Counted from the stretch's first letter, positions 11,934 to 26,900 are shown. The stretch is 64,000 bases of DNA from Liolophura sinensis (GCF_032854445.1 NC_088300.1:11127191-11191190); one strand, 5' to 3'. A program made the numbers and translations. The notes: generated by a model not told the origin, from the letters alone.

Positions 11934-14900
11934 GTTGGTAAATTTTCTCTTGTATGTATTTTATGTGCTTGTAACCTTCATGAGACAAAGGAAAAGACCT
12001 TTGCGGATTGTAATCGGTTGTAGAATGACAGTATTGACATTGCCGTTAGATTGACCAGACACTTGTGACGTCAGCAAAGCGCGCTGTTTCACACTCGAGG
12101 TCACGCATGCACGCGCACCCAGCCTGCCTCTACCCTGTACGGAATATATGGCAATTAATTGCGGATGTCGTGGCTAAAGTTATCGCTCCAAATATAGATG
12201 AATTGTTTTATGGGGATTGGTGCAGTTGCCACATCTGTTGTCGATTTAGGCAGCAGGCTATATGGTGACATATGCATCCTGACGGATTTATGAATTGTGT
12301 GTGAGTTGATTTGCCCATCTGCTATGATCTGGATAGACTAACATTTCAGGGGTAACCCTGTTTCCTTAGACTAAACTACCACAAACAAATGCTGTTTTGA
12401 TGCTAACATACAAGAGTGTAAATTGATAGTATCATGCTAGCTGTTCCCCAAGTCTTGCTTGCATACCTTATAATCACTATAGGCAGAGGTGCGGGTTCAA
12501 ATCTGGCCTTGGGCAGTGAATTTGTAGATTCCACAGTCACCTCTCACTGTCTGTGTGACAGTATTAAATAAGCAAAATGGGCAATGTTCATGTGAACATT
12601 TGCAGAATATCATGTATGTTTAAGGCCACTTGTTTTCACAAATATGTTGTGCAGGCCTATCAGTTCATCTATAAATGACTAAGTATAGCTGGTTAATGGT
12701 TTACGCTGTAGGGCACTCTTTTTTTTTATGTGAACCTGATTCACGTCATTATTCACCTGCATGAAACAAAATAAGGGAATTTGCTTGTATTCCTGTAAAA
12801 AAGAATCTCCTGGTTTTATTAAAATAATATACATATATTGTTTTATAATGTTGAAGTTATGAACATGGAATCCCCAAAAGCTTTTCACTTATATATGTAT
12901 TAAAACTTTCAGCATTGTGGTACTAGATTTTAACTAGATCCTGGTGGATTCCTGTAAAAGCAAATGTAGAGGAATTCATTTAGACTAGATCGATAAAAGA
13001 ACAAAGAAAATAAGAGCCTGATTCAGGTATTCAGAGTTCCTCCACTCTTGGGAATGACTGTCATTGTGTATGGGGGGGCTCCGTGGCCAAGGGGTTAGCA
13101 CACCAGCATGGCGCAATGACCCAGGAGCCTAACACCAATGCCGTCGCTGTAAGTTCCTGTCCAGCTCATGCTGGCTTCCTCTCCGGCTGTTAATGTGAAG
13201 GTCTTCCAGCAACCTGCAGATTGTCGTGGGTTTCCTGGTTTCCTCCCACCATATTGTTGGTCGTGTATAAGTGAAATATTCTTGAGTACGTCCTAAAGCA
13301 ACAATCAAACAAACAAATAAATCATTGTGTATGTGAGTAATTCATGAGTATGGCATTTAACGACAAGCAGATACATAAAAATATTAGTTGCTCCTTAAGG
13401 TACTTGTAACTAGTGTTAACTACATGTACATGTAGGCTGTGTGCCTGGTAGTCCAAATTTACACATGTACAGTATATACTGTATTATTAGGTTATTGTGA
13501 AGTGTTTTGTACAAAATGGTATTGTATGAGCCCATGTTGTGTTGAAAATCTGCATTGGATGGGATGCCGCATTGAATCCCCTGCGGATTGCCAATTCAAC
13601 ATGGACATGTAGGCCTACAATACCACTGTATAATGTACAAAAGACTTAACAGTGACCTATTTATTATGTAGCTGAACCTGTCCAAGGAATTGAACCTCGC
13701 GCAAAAATAACGATCGAAGATATGCGTACAAATTCAGCCGGGCCTTGAGAAAGTTTTTTCGATCTCCCTTTTCACGGCGGGCAATACGCTCTGAATCCAG
13801 CGTTTATGTATTCTTAAGTCGCTTTTGATCTTTGCCTTAGTATTTTGCGAAATTTGGAAATCAACAAATAATGAAATTTATTCCCCCGTGCACATTTTCT
13901 TGTCAGAAACTTGATGAGCAAACGATAAACACAAAAGCATCCTCAGCCCAATGCTTTTAGCATATAAAGTTACTGCACTTTACTACCGTACATTATGAAA
14001 ATATACGGCTCTCTGGGATCCAATATCGCTCCATGTACCAGACGGTCATGTGGTACGATCCGACTTATTACATTTGACCACAGTTATAGCTATATATAAA
14101 AGTCGGTGTACGTGTATCAGCAGTGCATCTACATCTACATCAGATGTAGTTAGGTCTCAAACTGTAAACAACACAATAATGTACACACTGATCAGGTTTT
14201 ACTAGGTGTTAGTTATGTATGCTACATAGAGCAGGACTCACTGTAGATACAAGCTACATATAGGGTACAAGTAGCAGGTGATAGGACTCACTGTAGATAC
14301 AAGCTTCATGTAGGCTGTAGCATGTGACAGGACGGAAGGCTTGATGCCTAGCAAGAAGTGTATGAATGTATGTATTCAGAATGATGCAATGTGTATGAAA
14401 CTGAAATGAAATGGTAATGAAGTGCATGCAGTCTGCTAGGTGGACTGGTAACATGAAATAAAAAAAGTGTTGGTTGTTTTTAGATGTAATGGCATCAAAG
14501 TGTACAGTGTATTGTCCGAGTATGACACGAGAGGCAGCTGTCTGATCCACAAGGAGACATTTTTTAACCCCTCCCCATGACTCTCCAAGATTCTGCTGCT
14601 GATCACTGATGCTATGGGTATTTGCTTTAACTTTAGCCCCACCAAGCCTTGGAATTGGAATAGCCTTTGAATGAATGTATATCTACATGTGTGCAAACGT
14701 TGCACCGCAACATTTACCTTAAATGTGTTTACATCTACATGTACATGCAGTTGAAGCTGTAAACAAATAATCTGGGGAAAGGACATTAGTACTGTAAGCA
14801 GTAAAGAGCTCTGTGTGAGGAATTTTGTCCCTGGTGAAGGTTTGTAGAAACCACAATGCTAAAAGGAGCATCTTAAGTCTTAATGTTAAGCTCGAAGAGC

Positions 14901-17900
14901 GGTCAGTCTGTGTTTTTATGATGGTCATACATATGGCAGTGAAGAACCAGTGAGACTACCGCTACACATTGTGGAACCAGTGAGACTATTCCTGTTTTAC
15001 TGCACATTGTAGAACCAGTTGGTCTGTTGCTGTATTACTGCACATTTTAGAACCAGCGGCTGTATTGCTGTATTACTGCACATTGTAGAACCAGTTGGTC
15101 TGTTGCTTTATTACTGCATATTAAGAACGAGAGGCTGTATTGCTGTATTACTGCACATTGTAGAACCAGTTGGTCTGTTGCTTTATTACTGCATATTAAG
15201 AACCAGTGGGACTATTGCTGTATTATTGTACATTGTAGAACCAGTGGGTCTATGGCTGTAATATTGCACATTGTAGAACCAGTGGGTCTATTGCTGTATT
15301 ACTGCACATTGTAGAACCAGTGGGTCTACTGCTGTATTACTGCACATTGTAGAACCAGTTGGTCTGTTGCTGTATTACAGCACATTGTAGAACAAGTGGG
15401 TCTATTGCTGTATTACTGCACATAATAGAACCAGTGGGACTATTGTTGTATTACTGCACATTGTAGAACCATTGACACTATTGCTGTGTTACTGCACATT
15501 TTAGAACCAGTGAGACTATTGCTGTATTACTACCCATTGTAGAACCAGTGAGACTCTTGCTGTATTACTGCATATTAAGAACCAGTGGGACTATTGCTGT
15601 ATCACTGCATATTGTAGAACCAGAGGGACTATTGCTGTATTACTGCGTATTAAGAACCAATGGGACTATTGCTGTATTGCTACCCATTTTAGAACCAGTG
15701 GTACTCTTGTTGTATTGCTGCATATTAAGAACTAGTGGGACTATTGCTGTATTACCGCACATTTTAGAACCAGTGGCTGTATTGTTGTATTTCTGCACAT
15801 TGTGGAACCAGTGGCCTGGCCTATGTTACTACACATTTTAGAACCAGTGAAACTCTTGCTGCATTACTACATATTGTAGAACCTGTTGGACTATGACTGT
15901 ATAACTAGACATTATACAACCAGTGTGACCATTTTTGTATTACTACACATTGAAGTATTTTCCATGGTTGCTGTTTTGGTATGTAAAGGTAACATGGAGT
16001 CAGGAGTCACCCTAGAATTTGATTGGTAGATTACGATATACATTGAGAATGTTTAAAGCCCTGGACCGTGGCTGGGTTATTGACTGGCTATCGATTGCCG
16101 TGTTAGGGCATATGATCCCACAGCAGTGTGAACCTCACCCCCATTCTGAACCCCTCAGCCATAGCTACCATGGTAACATCAAGTAATCTACATGTACGTG
16201 CCCCTGTGCTTGTGATAATTGTCTTGTGGTTAATTCTGATTAGCAGCAAGATCACTGACTGGCGAGGTATTTGTCTTCATTAAGTGATGATAAATGGTAG
16301 AGATCAACTCAGGCATGTTTACAGATCAGCTTCCTCATAACGCTCTGGTAACTATTAGCACCTCTGGGAGGTTCTACTGGTGCTTGTCACATAACGACAT
16401 CTGATTACTCATAAACCTGATCATGGTTATACCTCATATAATTTGGGTTGCTGTGTGGCTATGTATTTCAGAAAGCGTGACACTACTCAGGTTTTTTTAC
16501 CTGGACACTTGTGTAACTAGTGTGTACAACTGTGGATAGCAGCCAGCACTTTCATACAGGTAGATGGGTCATCTCTTTGCATTATGCCCTGTGAAAGTGA
16601 ACATTAGGACAAGGAAGGGCTGTATAGACATCATAGGCAAGACCTAGTTTTGAACTCGCCACATTTTTGATCAAGGTGGTGCTGTGACAGTGGACAGTAC
16701 CACTTGATCCAGCAGTCTTCTCGGCAGCTGTATTGTGTCATGTTGTTGCCTATTGGCTCTGATTCTACAGAGCATGCCATTAATGCTCAATCAATCAGGA
16801 TAATGCTGTGGGGCTGTTTGACTTGACACTGGAGGCTCCATTACCAGGGCTGTGTTCTAAAGCCTGCCTATTGATCTACCATCCCTGGGTGGGGGACAGT
16901 CCGCTATTGAGGGGCAGGTCCAACTGTCTGGAGTTGAATCCGCAGGCTTAAGTACTGCTACTGAGACTCTGGGAAAGTGAAAGTCAATGATAAAGCCTTG
17001 CTTTGGCAATAAGTATGGACATTGATCACCCCCCCGCCCCTTCCCCTGGAAAATAAATGTACATACAATATAGTCAGATCCGAGACAAATATCCTATACT
17101 CATCTTGGGTGCACCAGTGCTTTGAGCCCGTATTCAGAGATCCTGGGGTAAGGACTTCTGTGTTGGTGTTCAGGGGTACAGGCTCTTGTGTCCAGGGCCT
17201 TGGGTACAGGCTTACATGTATATGTTCAGGTGTACAGGCTTTTGTGTTCAGGGGTACATAATTTGGTGTTCAGGGATACAGGCTTTGGTGATCAGGGATA
17301 CAGCCTTTGTTGTTTAGGGGTACAGGCTTTGGTGTTTAGGGTACAGGCTTTTGAGATCAGGGGTACACGTGGTCACCTTCACTGATATAGTCCCAGACCT
17401 TTACCTTCAGTGGTATAGTCCCACAGGTTCACCTTCAGTGATACAGTCCCACAGCTTATATAGTGATATACTCCTGCAGCTTCAACTTCAGTGATATATT
17501 CCCACAGCTTCACCTCCAGTGATATAGTCCCACAGCTTCATGCTCAGCGATAGTCTCACAGCTTCACCCTCAGTGATAGTCCCACAGCGTCATCCTCAGT
17601 GATATAATCTCGGAGCTTCATCTTCAGCGCTATAGCTCCTCCTTTTCACCTTCATTGATATAGTCCCACACCTTCACATTCAGTGATATAGTCCCACAGC
17701 TTCACATTCAGTGATATAGTCCCACAGCTTCACATTCAGTGATATAGTCCCGCAGCTTCACATTCAGTGATATAGTCCCAAAGCTTCATTCTCAGTGGAG
17801 GCCTCTGTGGCTCAGTCGGTTAGCGCGCTAGCGAAGTGTAATGACCCAGGAGTCTCTCACCAATGCGGTCGCTGTGAGTTCAAGTCCAGCTCATGCTGGC

Positions 17901-20900
17901 TTCCTCTCCGGCCGTACATGGGAATGTCTGCCAGCAACCTGCGGATGGTCATGGGTTTCCCCCGGGCTCTGCCTGGTTTCCTCCCACCATAATGCTGGCC
18001 GCCGTCGTATAAGTGAAATATTCTTGAGTACGGTGTAAAACACCAATCAAATAAATAAATAAATAAAATCATTCCTAGTGATATAGTCCCACAACTTCAC
18101 TCTTCTTGATATAGTCCCACAGCTTCATCATCAGTGATATACACCTTAATGTGCCAGATGTTTACTAATGCCAAGGCATTTCACAAGTGAAAAAGTGACT
18201 GATAAAACCAGATTTTGGCTGCTACTTGGAGATAACGTGCCTGTTTTCCTGTGGTCATAGGTGCACGTACTGTATCGCCTGTATGCGGTACTGGCATTGT
18301 GGGTATCATGCGATTTGATCAATCAAGTTTACAAACTCTGAAAAGATTCCTGGATTTTACTTGACTTTAAATGGTGCCTGTTGAGTGAGCAGTGTTTGTG
18401 AAGTATCTTCTGACTAAGGGTAGTTCTAGGGATCAGAATCCATGTCTTAAATTCTCAAAAGCAGGCTGCAAGGAAATATGTTTATTATGAAATTTCTCTG
18501 TGTTCAAGTGTTATTAAAATCAAACATCTATAGTGAGGGATCTTCTTAGACTCAGCCTGCTGAGATAAGTGTGGACATACAGTGTACTGTTGTACAGAGT
18601 TTGGTGTGAATGAAAAGGCTGTGCTCTACACCCCATACCCTACCCCCACTCCCATTGTCGAGCCATGTGTATCTGCTACTTTGGCTGATCCCTATCTAGG
18701 TGCTTCACACAGTCCTCATTGGCACACTTATTGCAACACATTACCCAGGGGCAACACTTTTGTAAGCTTTCTTAGTGGAAATGGAGCATATTCATGTGCA
18801 GTTGTACTGACAATAACAGAGCGCTGCAAGTTTTCTGTTTGCCATTTGTGCTGTGTGACACAGTTTATCTCCTTCCTGCTATTGACTCGGTTGACTGTGT
18901 GACACCCTACCCCAGTGTGATTGCCAAAAATAATGGCCCACTAGGGCTCCCTGTCTGAGCACAGGCCTGCCCACAAACATTGCATATGTGTCTGATGTTG
19001 ACATCCTGTGTGCCCAAATCATGGCCCAATAGGGGCCTCCCTGTCCGAACACATCTCTGCTGATAGCACCCAGTACATGCACCTGTATCAGCTGTTGACA
19101 TGCCATATATCCTGGGCTACTAGGGCTCCCTGTCAGGGCGCATCTCTGCTGATAGCACCCAGTACATGTACCTACTGTGGAAACCATGTATGGTTGTCCA
19201 AATCATGGTCCAGTGGGGCTGTAAACCTTGACACGTACCTGTTGACACAGCATTTTAATCCTATATTAGAGACTATATCACTGAGGATGAAGACTATTTT
19301 AATAAGGTTGTTGCAGTCTGTCCTGTTATGATCTAGGTCTGAATAATCAGTCAGTTTGTGGTTGTGCGAGGAGTCCTGAAAATAGGAGGTGATAAAAGCA
19401 TTCATAGTGGCTTGTCCTTGATCTTGTGTGATTGATTACCTGTCCTGGTAATTAATGAGTAATACAGGTATGTGAAACCATGCCCTGCAACCATGACAAC
19501 CAGGTAACTCCTAGTTTGCAGTATCCATGTTTGTGTATTAAGTTTATGACATATAGGTGGTGACACACCTGACAACTTCACATGTTAGAACAGGTAAAGT
19601 TTGACAGGTTAAGAGTTAATTTAACAGGCTGTTAGTGTAGAGCAGACTAGGGAAAGATCAAATTTGACAGGTACTGTAATATTCCCACCTATTGTTGTGT
19701 TGTTACGTTCATAATTGGACATGAACATCTATGAGAGTAAGGAGGGTACACTGGCTTATATTGATTAATAAAATTCATAAAAAACATGTAAGTAGGCTAT
19801 ACCCAGTGACAGTATACAGTATGAGCTGACCAATATACATTATTATACCTCATGCAAATTTATCGTTCCCCCATTTTATAATATCACATCATGTGGGGTT
19901 CAGCATTTCGTGATGCTGCATGCTGTGACATCATTACAGAAACAAATGCAATGTAGCACGCTAAATTTGCTACATCACATTTATTTTTGGTGGCGTCTTA
20001 TTAAGCCTCATCTCATTACGTCACATCTGCTGCTTGCTTTGAGAGCCACTGTTTTAACAGTCATTGTCTTTGACAATTCACCGAGAATCTGTTAACATGA
20101 CAGACCAGTACAATAAAATAATTATTGCCTGTTTCAGAGTGGAACTTTGTGATCTGTTGGCTCTTGACAGCTGATGGAGAACTCACACTGCGTGCCGACA
20201 AATCACGCTGTTCTACCCTGAAACATGCAATAATTGTATATTGTTCATCAAAATGTACAGGCATATAGATAGAAGTATCTCCTAGTATGTCTTGATCAGT
20301 GTCAATTGAGAAAGTGTGGTGTTGAATATTAATTCCTTGTGTTACAAGGGATTATGGGTTGTCCGGTGCAACTTTGCAAATAAATATGTGTCCTACCTGA
20401 ATTGATTGGCACTTGCTGGAAATTGTAAGTGATTGGCACTTGCTGGAAGTTGTAAGTGATTGGCACTTGCTGGAAGTTGTAGGGACACTAAATATGGGCT
20501 ACTGCAACATGGCCATTCAGATGGAAAGTTTACATTGAATTATATGTATATGTAAATATATATTTACACCATAATTCATATTAATATCAATAAATTAGTA
20601 GTGATATCCATCATATCATATATGATAGTCTATAAATAGCAGGCATTGGTCACTGTTTGTACATGTATGTTTATAGTAGTATCTGTAGTGCTAGTGAGTC
20701 TATAGTTGTGACATCTTCAGTGTAGTGATCCCCTCACATTGTAAAGCTGAGATAATATGCAGAGGAAGGCTGTCTGAATCAAGTGTACAGGGCTACCCTT
20801 AAAGTGTATGTATACAAGTAGTGCTTATTGATGGATAATTTCACAGTCTGTGACAGTATTTTACAGTGTTGACATGACACGTTGTAAACATGTAAGGAAA

Positions 20901-23900
20901 AGAGTGCCTGCCCAGATCAGCTGTCTGTACATGTATGTTATTCTCATATGTACACCTACATTGTATACATGTTTCTTTATGCGTTTATAATGATATTCCA
21001 TGCTGAATACTTGTACAGGAAATGTGGACACTCTGGCAGAAGTACATATGCATTTGCATTTTATTTACAGTCACTGCGGTGCTTAGGGTACAAGGAAAGC
21101 TAATCCTCACAGGTACATCTAATCGTAACTACCGGAATTCTTCTAATTTTTGGGACAGATATTAATAGTGCTGAAAGCAGAATATTATATTACTTTCCGA
21201 GCTCTTTGGAAAACTAAAGACATGAGTACATGTATGTTGTACATGAGGTGGTCTAACCATGTTAGAAAAAAGAAACAAATATTCCTGTTACAGTTACATG
21301 TGTACTGGCTAAAAATTAGAAGAAAAAGGGTATACATGTAAAGGTGTCTCTTTATTTGGGTTCTATATTTTGGGTTAAAGTTGATAAATTGGTCTTAATT
21401 TTGATGTATTTAATATTAGAGTAGTTATGTGTGAAACAGATAGGGACAGGAGTCCAGTATATATTCATGTGTATACATGTATGCATGTCAGTTGTTTCAT
21501 CCACCCATAAAACTGACTGTCATCGTGTTAGTGAAAACTTCTTGAGTATGGCACAAGTTTTGATCGATAAATACATACATACATACATAGGAATTGATCA
21601 GTAATCTTAAGGTCACTCATTTCTGACTTCAAATTATTCACTTAAAGGCATTTCTGAGTAAATTTTCCTTGACTTTGTAAATCCTCTAAAATAAATATTC
21701 CAAGAAAGAAGAGTCATTGATTTGGGATAATATTGATTATTGTATATATACCCACCCATGTTGAAATGCATTGATTGGCCCCACTCTGCTGTAAATCAAC
21801 AGTTCCAGCCCAAAGGGACTTCACAGTGATGTTGTATAGCTAAAGTTTCATATTGTACCCGACCCAAACACTGTTAGTATAGAGAGACTTAATGCCAAAT
21901 TGCATTACAATTAAGTACATGCATGTACAGATTATGCAAGGGATTTGAAAATTGTTAGGGACAAATAGATATATACATGTACACGTCTAGATTGCCATTT
22001 TTAGCTCAACACGGATGTGATAATATGTTCAGTTGAAGGGTATATGTGGCTTAGCATTATAAAGCTGTAAGGGTACAGTTCTTGTTTTGTACAGGTATAG
22101 CCAGCAGCCAATTTATTTTCCTCTACTCAAAATCTAATACTGTGTGTCAGGTATTATAACCATCTTCAAGTGAACAGCACGTCTAAACACCAGGAAAACA
22201 GCCTGGTCAAATAAATAAATTCATGTAGATGTACTTGTAAATTCTATCAGATATAAATTGAAGTAGGAAGGCTCACTGACTCACTGATCCCATACCTATC
22301 CCAGGAACTCACTGATATCATAGCTACCCCAGGTACTCACTGATCCCATAGCTACCCCACGTAGTCACTGATCCCATAGCTATCCCACGTAGTGACTGAT
22401 ATCATACCTATCCCAGGAACTCACTGATATCATAGCTAGCCCAGGAACTCATTGATACCATACCTATCCCAGGAACTCACTGGTATCAGACCTATCCCAG
22501 GAACTCACTGATATCATAACTATCCCAGGTACTCACTGATCCAGAGCTATCCTATAATGCTGTGGACCCATTAACCGTCTCCATCATGGCCATAGCCTGG
22601 CTAAGATTCACCTGATTGGCTGCTGTATTATAAGATATAACAGAACATTTCCAGGTACATGCCTTGGCTGGAGGACATCTGATGGCTCAGGCAGTTGAAC
22701 ATTTACAGGTACACGCCTTGGCTGGCAGATGTTTGATGGCTCAGGCAGTTGAACATTTACAGGTACACACATTGGCTGGCGGACATTTGATGGCTCAGGC
22801 AGTTGAACATTTACAGGTACACGCCTTGGCTGGAGGACATTTGATGGCTCAGGCAGTTGAACATTTACAGGTACACGCCTTGGCTGGCGGAAATATCATG
22901 GCCCAGGCAGTTAACATTCTGATCTCCCTACAGCTGATCAGAAGACCAGTAAGGTCGTAGACTCAAATGCAGGTCTTGCAAAGTGAAAAATACTTAAGTT
23001 TGGAATTGTGAGTTTATAAAATTTTTTATGTACTAAAATGAATGATTTAGCATGTACGTGTAATTATATGGATATTCTGTTTCAGATCCTGAAGAACAAA
23101 GTGAAGAAGAAGTGTCCAGTAGTGAGGTTACCACGCCTGTCTCTGTCTGCATGCCTGGGGGGTGGGGAAAAGAAGAAGACAGCCATGGTGGACCTGAAGT
23201 CAGCCTACGTGGCACTAGAGTACAAACATTACCACAACATCGGAAGTCGTCGAGCTGCTGAACAGGTCATCACGTACGATGAGTCTGTACCCATATATGA
23301 ATCTCGATTAAACTCGCAGCAGACTGATTTCAACAGCAATCAAACTTTACCCAATGCTAATCTGTGTGCACCCAATGGCAACCATGGAAGCACCAACCCC
23401 AAACTTCATCAACAAAAGTGCAATACTAACTCTTCAAATGTGCAAACATCATCTCCCAAGAGTAAGAAAGGATCTGTGAAAAATTCAAAACTGACACGGG
23501 AAAGGAAAAAAGACACTTCCAAAAAAGCCAAGAAGAGAACTGTGAACAGGGTGTCCGGGGATGTTCTACACTCGGTGCCTGTTAGGAGAGAAGCTAGTCT
23601 AAATGCTAAGGCTAAACTGAACATATTTTATCATGAGACTGACCCCATCAAAGGCATAGATTCTAGTGAAGATTCCAGTGATGAGGAAACTTTAAGTGTT
23701 ATTGCAAAGTCAGTGTCAGATGGAAAAAAGCAGGACAGAGTGTGTGAAGAGAAAGTCAAAACGCAGGACAAAGTATGTGAGAAAAAATCAACCACTTCCT
23801 CCCTAACCAAGCATAGAACCCCTGAGAAATGTGACAAAAGTCTTCATGAGAAACCCAGAAACTCAAAATCACCGGTGAACAAGGCCACAAGGGAGGCTGT

Positions 23901-26900
23901 TGTTAAAAATGTGAAATCTCCTGTGAAAAGGACAGCTGATTTAGAACTTGGTAATTCTGATAGCCCAAAGTATGCGCGTCGCATTGCCAGCCTGAATGCA
24001 GAGGCCATCATGGCTGTGACTGGGTCATCCCTGCCCAGCTGCACCCAAAAGGCCGCACGCACACAGGTGTTGGAGGCGGCGCGCACCAAGGCGTACATGT
24101 CCAGCAGGCGGGAGGTGGGCAGGTGGGTAGAAGGGCGGGGAGAGGAGTATATCCAAGCTCTTCACAGCAACGCCCCCATTGAGTGGAGCAACCGAGACCT
24201 GGTCAAGGACAGCCCTGTCAAGGATGGGCTTCATGTGAAGGAGGGGCTTCAGGGCACCTCAGACCCCCTCCATTTGGGGGACAGCATTGCACCTACCCTG
24301 GACAGAGTGGGCAATGTGGATCGTCCTCTGTGTCACACATATCAGTCACCAATTCACGTGAATGTGGAGGACTGTGGGCCGTATGTTGGAAGTCAGTCCC
24401 ATATCGCAGCACCCCTTCCACGCTATTCCTTCTCTCCCGCCCGCAGCGTGGCCCCAGGCCCCCAGTGCCAGTCCTACACGCTAGCAGGGCTTGGTAGTCT
24501 CAGCAATGTCCAGATGGTGCCCTTCCATCAAACCTACAACAGCGCCTTCACTGTGCCCTGCAACCACAACATCAATGTGCCCTGTAACCATGGCAATGCC
24601 TGCAGTCTCACAGCCCCTTATTATGGTGAGTGTGTCTACCTGTATGTACTACTGTACTTTTCTTGTCCGAATGCACCATTCACCTCACAGACAGACAGAA
24701 AGTTTTTAGACAGGTAGAAAAAAAATCTTGCACATGTGACAAGTAAATGTTCATGAAAAAAAATTACATGTAGAAAAAGATTACGTGATGATGTGTGATA
24801 TCAGTTGTGACACTCACTCATGAGCCCAGCATTGACCAAATAGAAGAGGGGCCTCCAAGGTGGGGGGGCTAGCACGCCAGCACGGCCCAATAACCCAGGA
24901 GCCTCTCACCAATACGGTCGCTGTGACCTCAAGTTGAACTCATGCTAACTTTGTCTCCGGCTGTAAGTGGAAAGGCCTGGCAGCAACTTGCAGATGGTCA
25001 TGGGCTTCCCCCGGGCTCTGATTGGTTTCCTCCTACCATAATGCTAGCCACAGCCGTATAAGTGAAATACTCTTGAGTACAGCATTCAACACCAAACAAA
25101 TTAATAAATTGACCAAATAGTCCATAGTAGAATAAGCTTGTTGTAAGTTACCATATTTACCAAAGAGTCTATCCTCACCCATTGTATATAGAGCAAAACT
25201 GCAGTGAAAACACAAGTGTGCATTGGCTTACATACGAGGATTAATTAAAAAGGCGTTTGTAATGATCTTCAGTGTGATAAACTCATTATACCAGTGTGTT
25301 TCATGAGGTTTTCTTGGGAAAATGTTAGGCAGCATATCCATGCATCACAACCTTGATGAAATATCAGGTTGTAAACGCACACAATACCTTCTTGATGAAA
25401 TATCAGGCTTAAGCCCACACAATACTTTCTTGATGAAATATCAGGCTGTAAACCCACACAATACCTTCTTGATGAAATATCAGGCTTAAGCCCACACAAT
25501 ACCTTCTTGATGAAATGTCAGGCCTGATACCCACACAATACCTTCTTGATGAAATATCAGGCTGTAAACCCACACAATACCTTCTTGATGAAATATCAGG
25601 CTGTAAACCCATACAATACCTTCTTGATGAAATATCAGGCTGTAAACTGACACAATACCTTCTTGATGAAATGTCAGGCCGTGTACCCACACAATACCTT
25701 CTTGATGAAATCTCAGGCCGTGTACCCACACAATACCTTCTTGATGAAATGTCAGGCCGTGTACCCACACAATACCTTCTTGATGAAATGTCAGGCCGTG
25801 TACCCACACAATACCTTCTTGATGAAATGTCAGGCCGTGTACCCACACAATACCTTCTTGATGAAATGTCAGGCCGTGTACCCACACAATACCTTCTTGA
25901 TGAAATGTCAGGCCGTGTACCCACACAATACCTTCTTGATGAAATATCAGGCCGTATACCCACACAATATCTTCTTGATGAAATATCAGGCCGTAAACCC
26001 ACACAATACCTTCTTGATGAAATATCAGGCTGTAAACCCACACAATACCTTCTTGATGAAATGTCAGGCCTAATACCCACACAATACCTTCTTAATGAAA
26101 TATCAGGCTGTGTACCCACACAATACCTTCTTAATGAAATATCAGGCTGTATACCCATACAATACCTTTTTGCTTAAATATCAGGCCGTACACCCACACA
26201 GTATGTTTTTGATGAAATATCAGGCCATATACCCACATAATACCTTCTTGATGAAATAACAGGCTGTTAACTCACACAATACCATGTTGATGAAATATCA
26301 GGGTGTACACCCACACAGTATGCTCTTGATGAAATATCAGGCTGTAAACCCACACAATACCATCTTGATGAAATATCAGGGTGTACACCCACACAGTATG
26401 TTTTTGATGAAATATCAGGCTGTATACCCATACAATCTGACAATAAAAGTTTGATGAAATATCAGACCATATCCTCACACAAAATGATCTCAGGCATGAA
26501 ATTTGTCCTCTTTGTGGAGGAATTCCTCTTTGTATATACAACAAATTCATCAGAAAAATATTCAGAATTTAATTCAGAAATACTAAAAATGTCAAAATTA
26601 TGAGTATGATGTGTAGTTTCCTCTTTTTCATCCCAGTGTCTGTCTCATCTCTGTGATCTTCTTGGTGAAATATCAGGCCGTATATCCACAGAAAATGATC
26701 TTCTTGGTATGTCAAAATGTTGAGAACATGGTTGTGGTGTTCCAAAGAACCTCGTACATGTACGTGTAGTGTCCTCCACCCATAGACCTGACTATCATGC
26801 ATGTTTGTATACTGGAACATAATAGTACATAGGAACAATTGACAAAGCTGTCAAGTAAATCAACCTCTGGTGATCTTGTGTTGTCAGGTTATGTCCACAA

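Noticed and set aside
14254-14928. Three overlapping minus-strand ORFs
   Set aside because: Different frames overlap, there is no family, and they lie inside the large BAHD1 intron.
17800-17880. True tRNA gene
   Set aside because: A- and B-box-like motifs exist, but the cloverleaf is not complete and the sequence continues into a SINE body with an A-rich tail.
25409-26177. Long ORFs on both strands (249, 198 and 220 codons)
   Set aside because: They are produced by the 39-bp array, whose unit length is a multiple of three and lacks stops. There is no splice junction or non-repetitive coding part.
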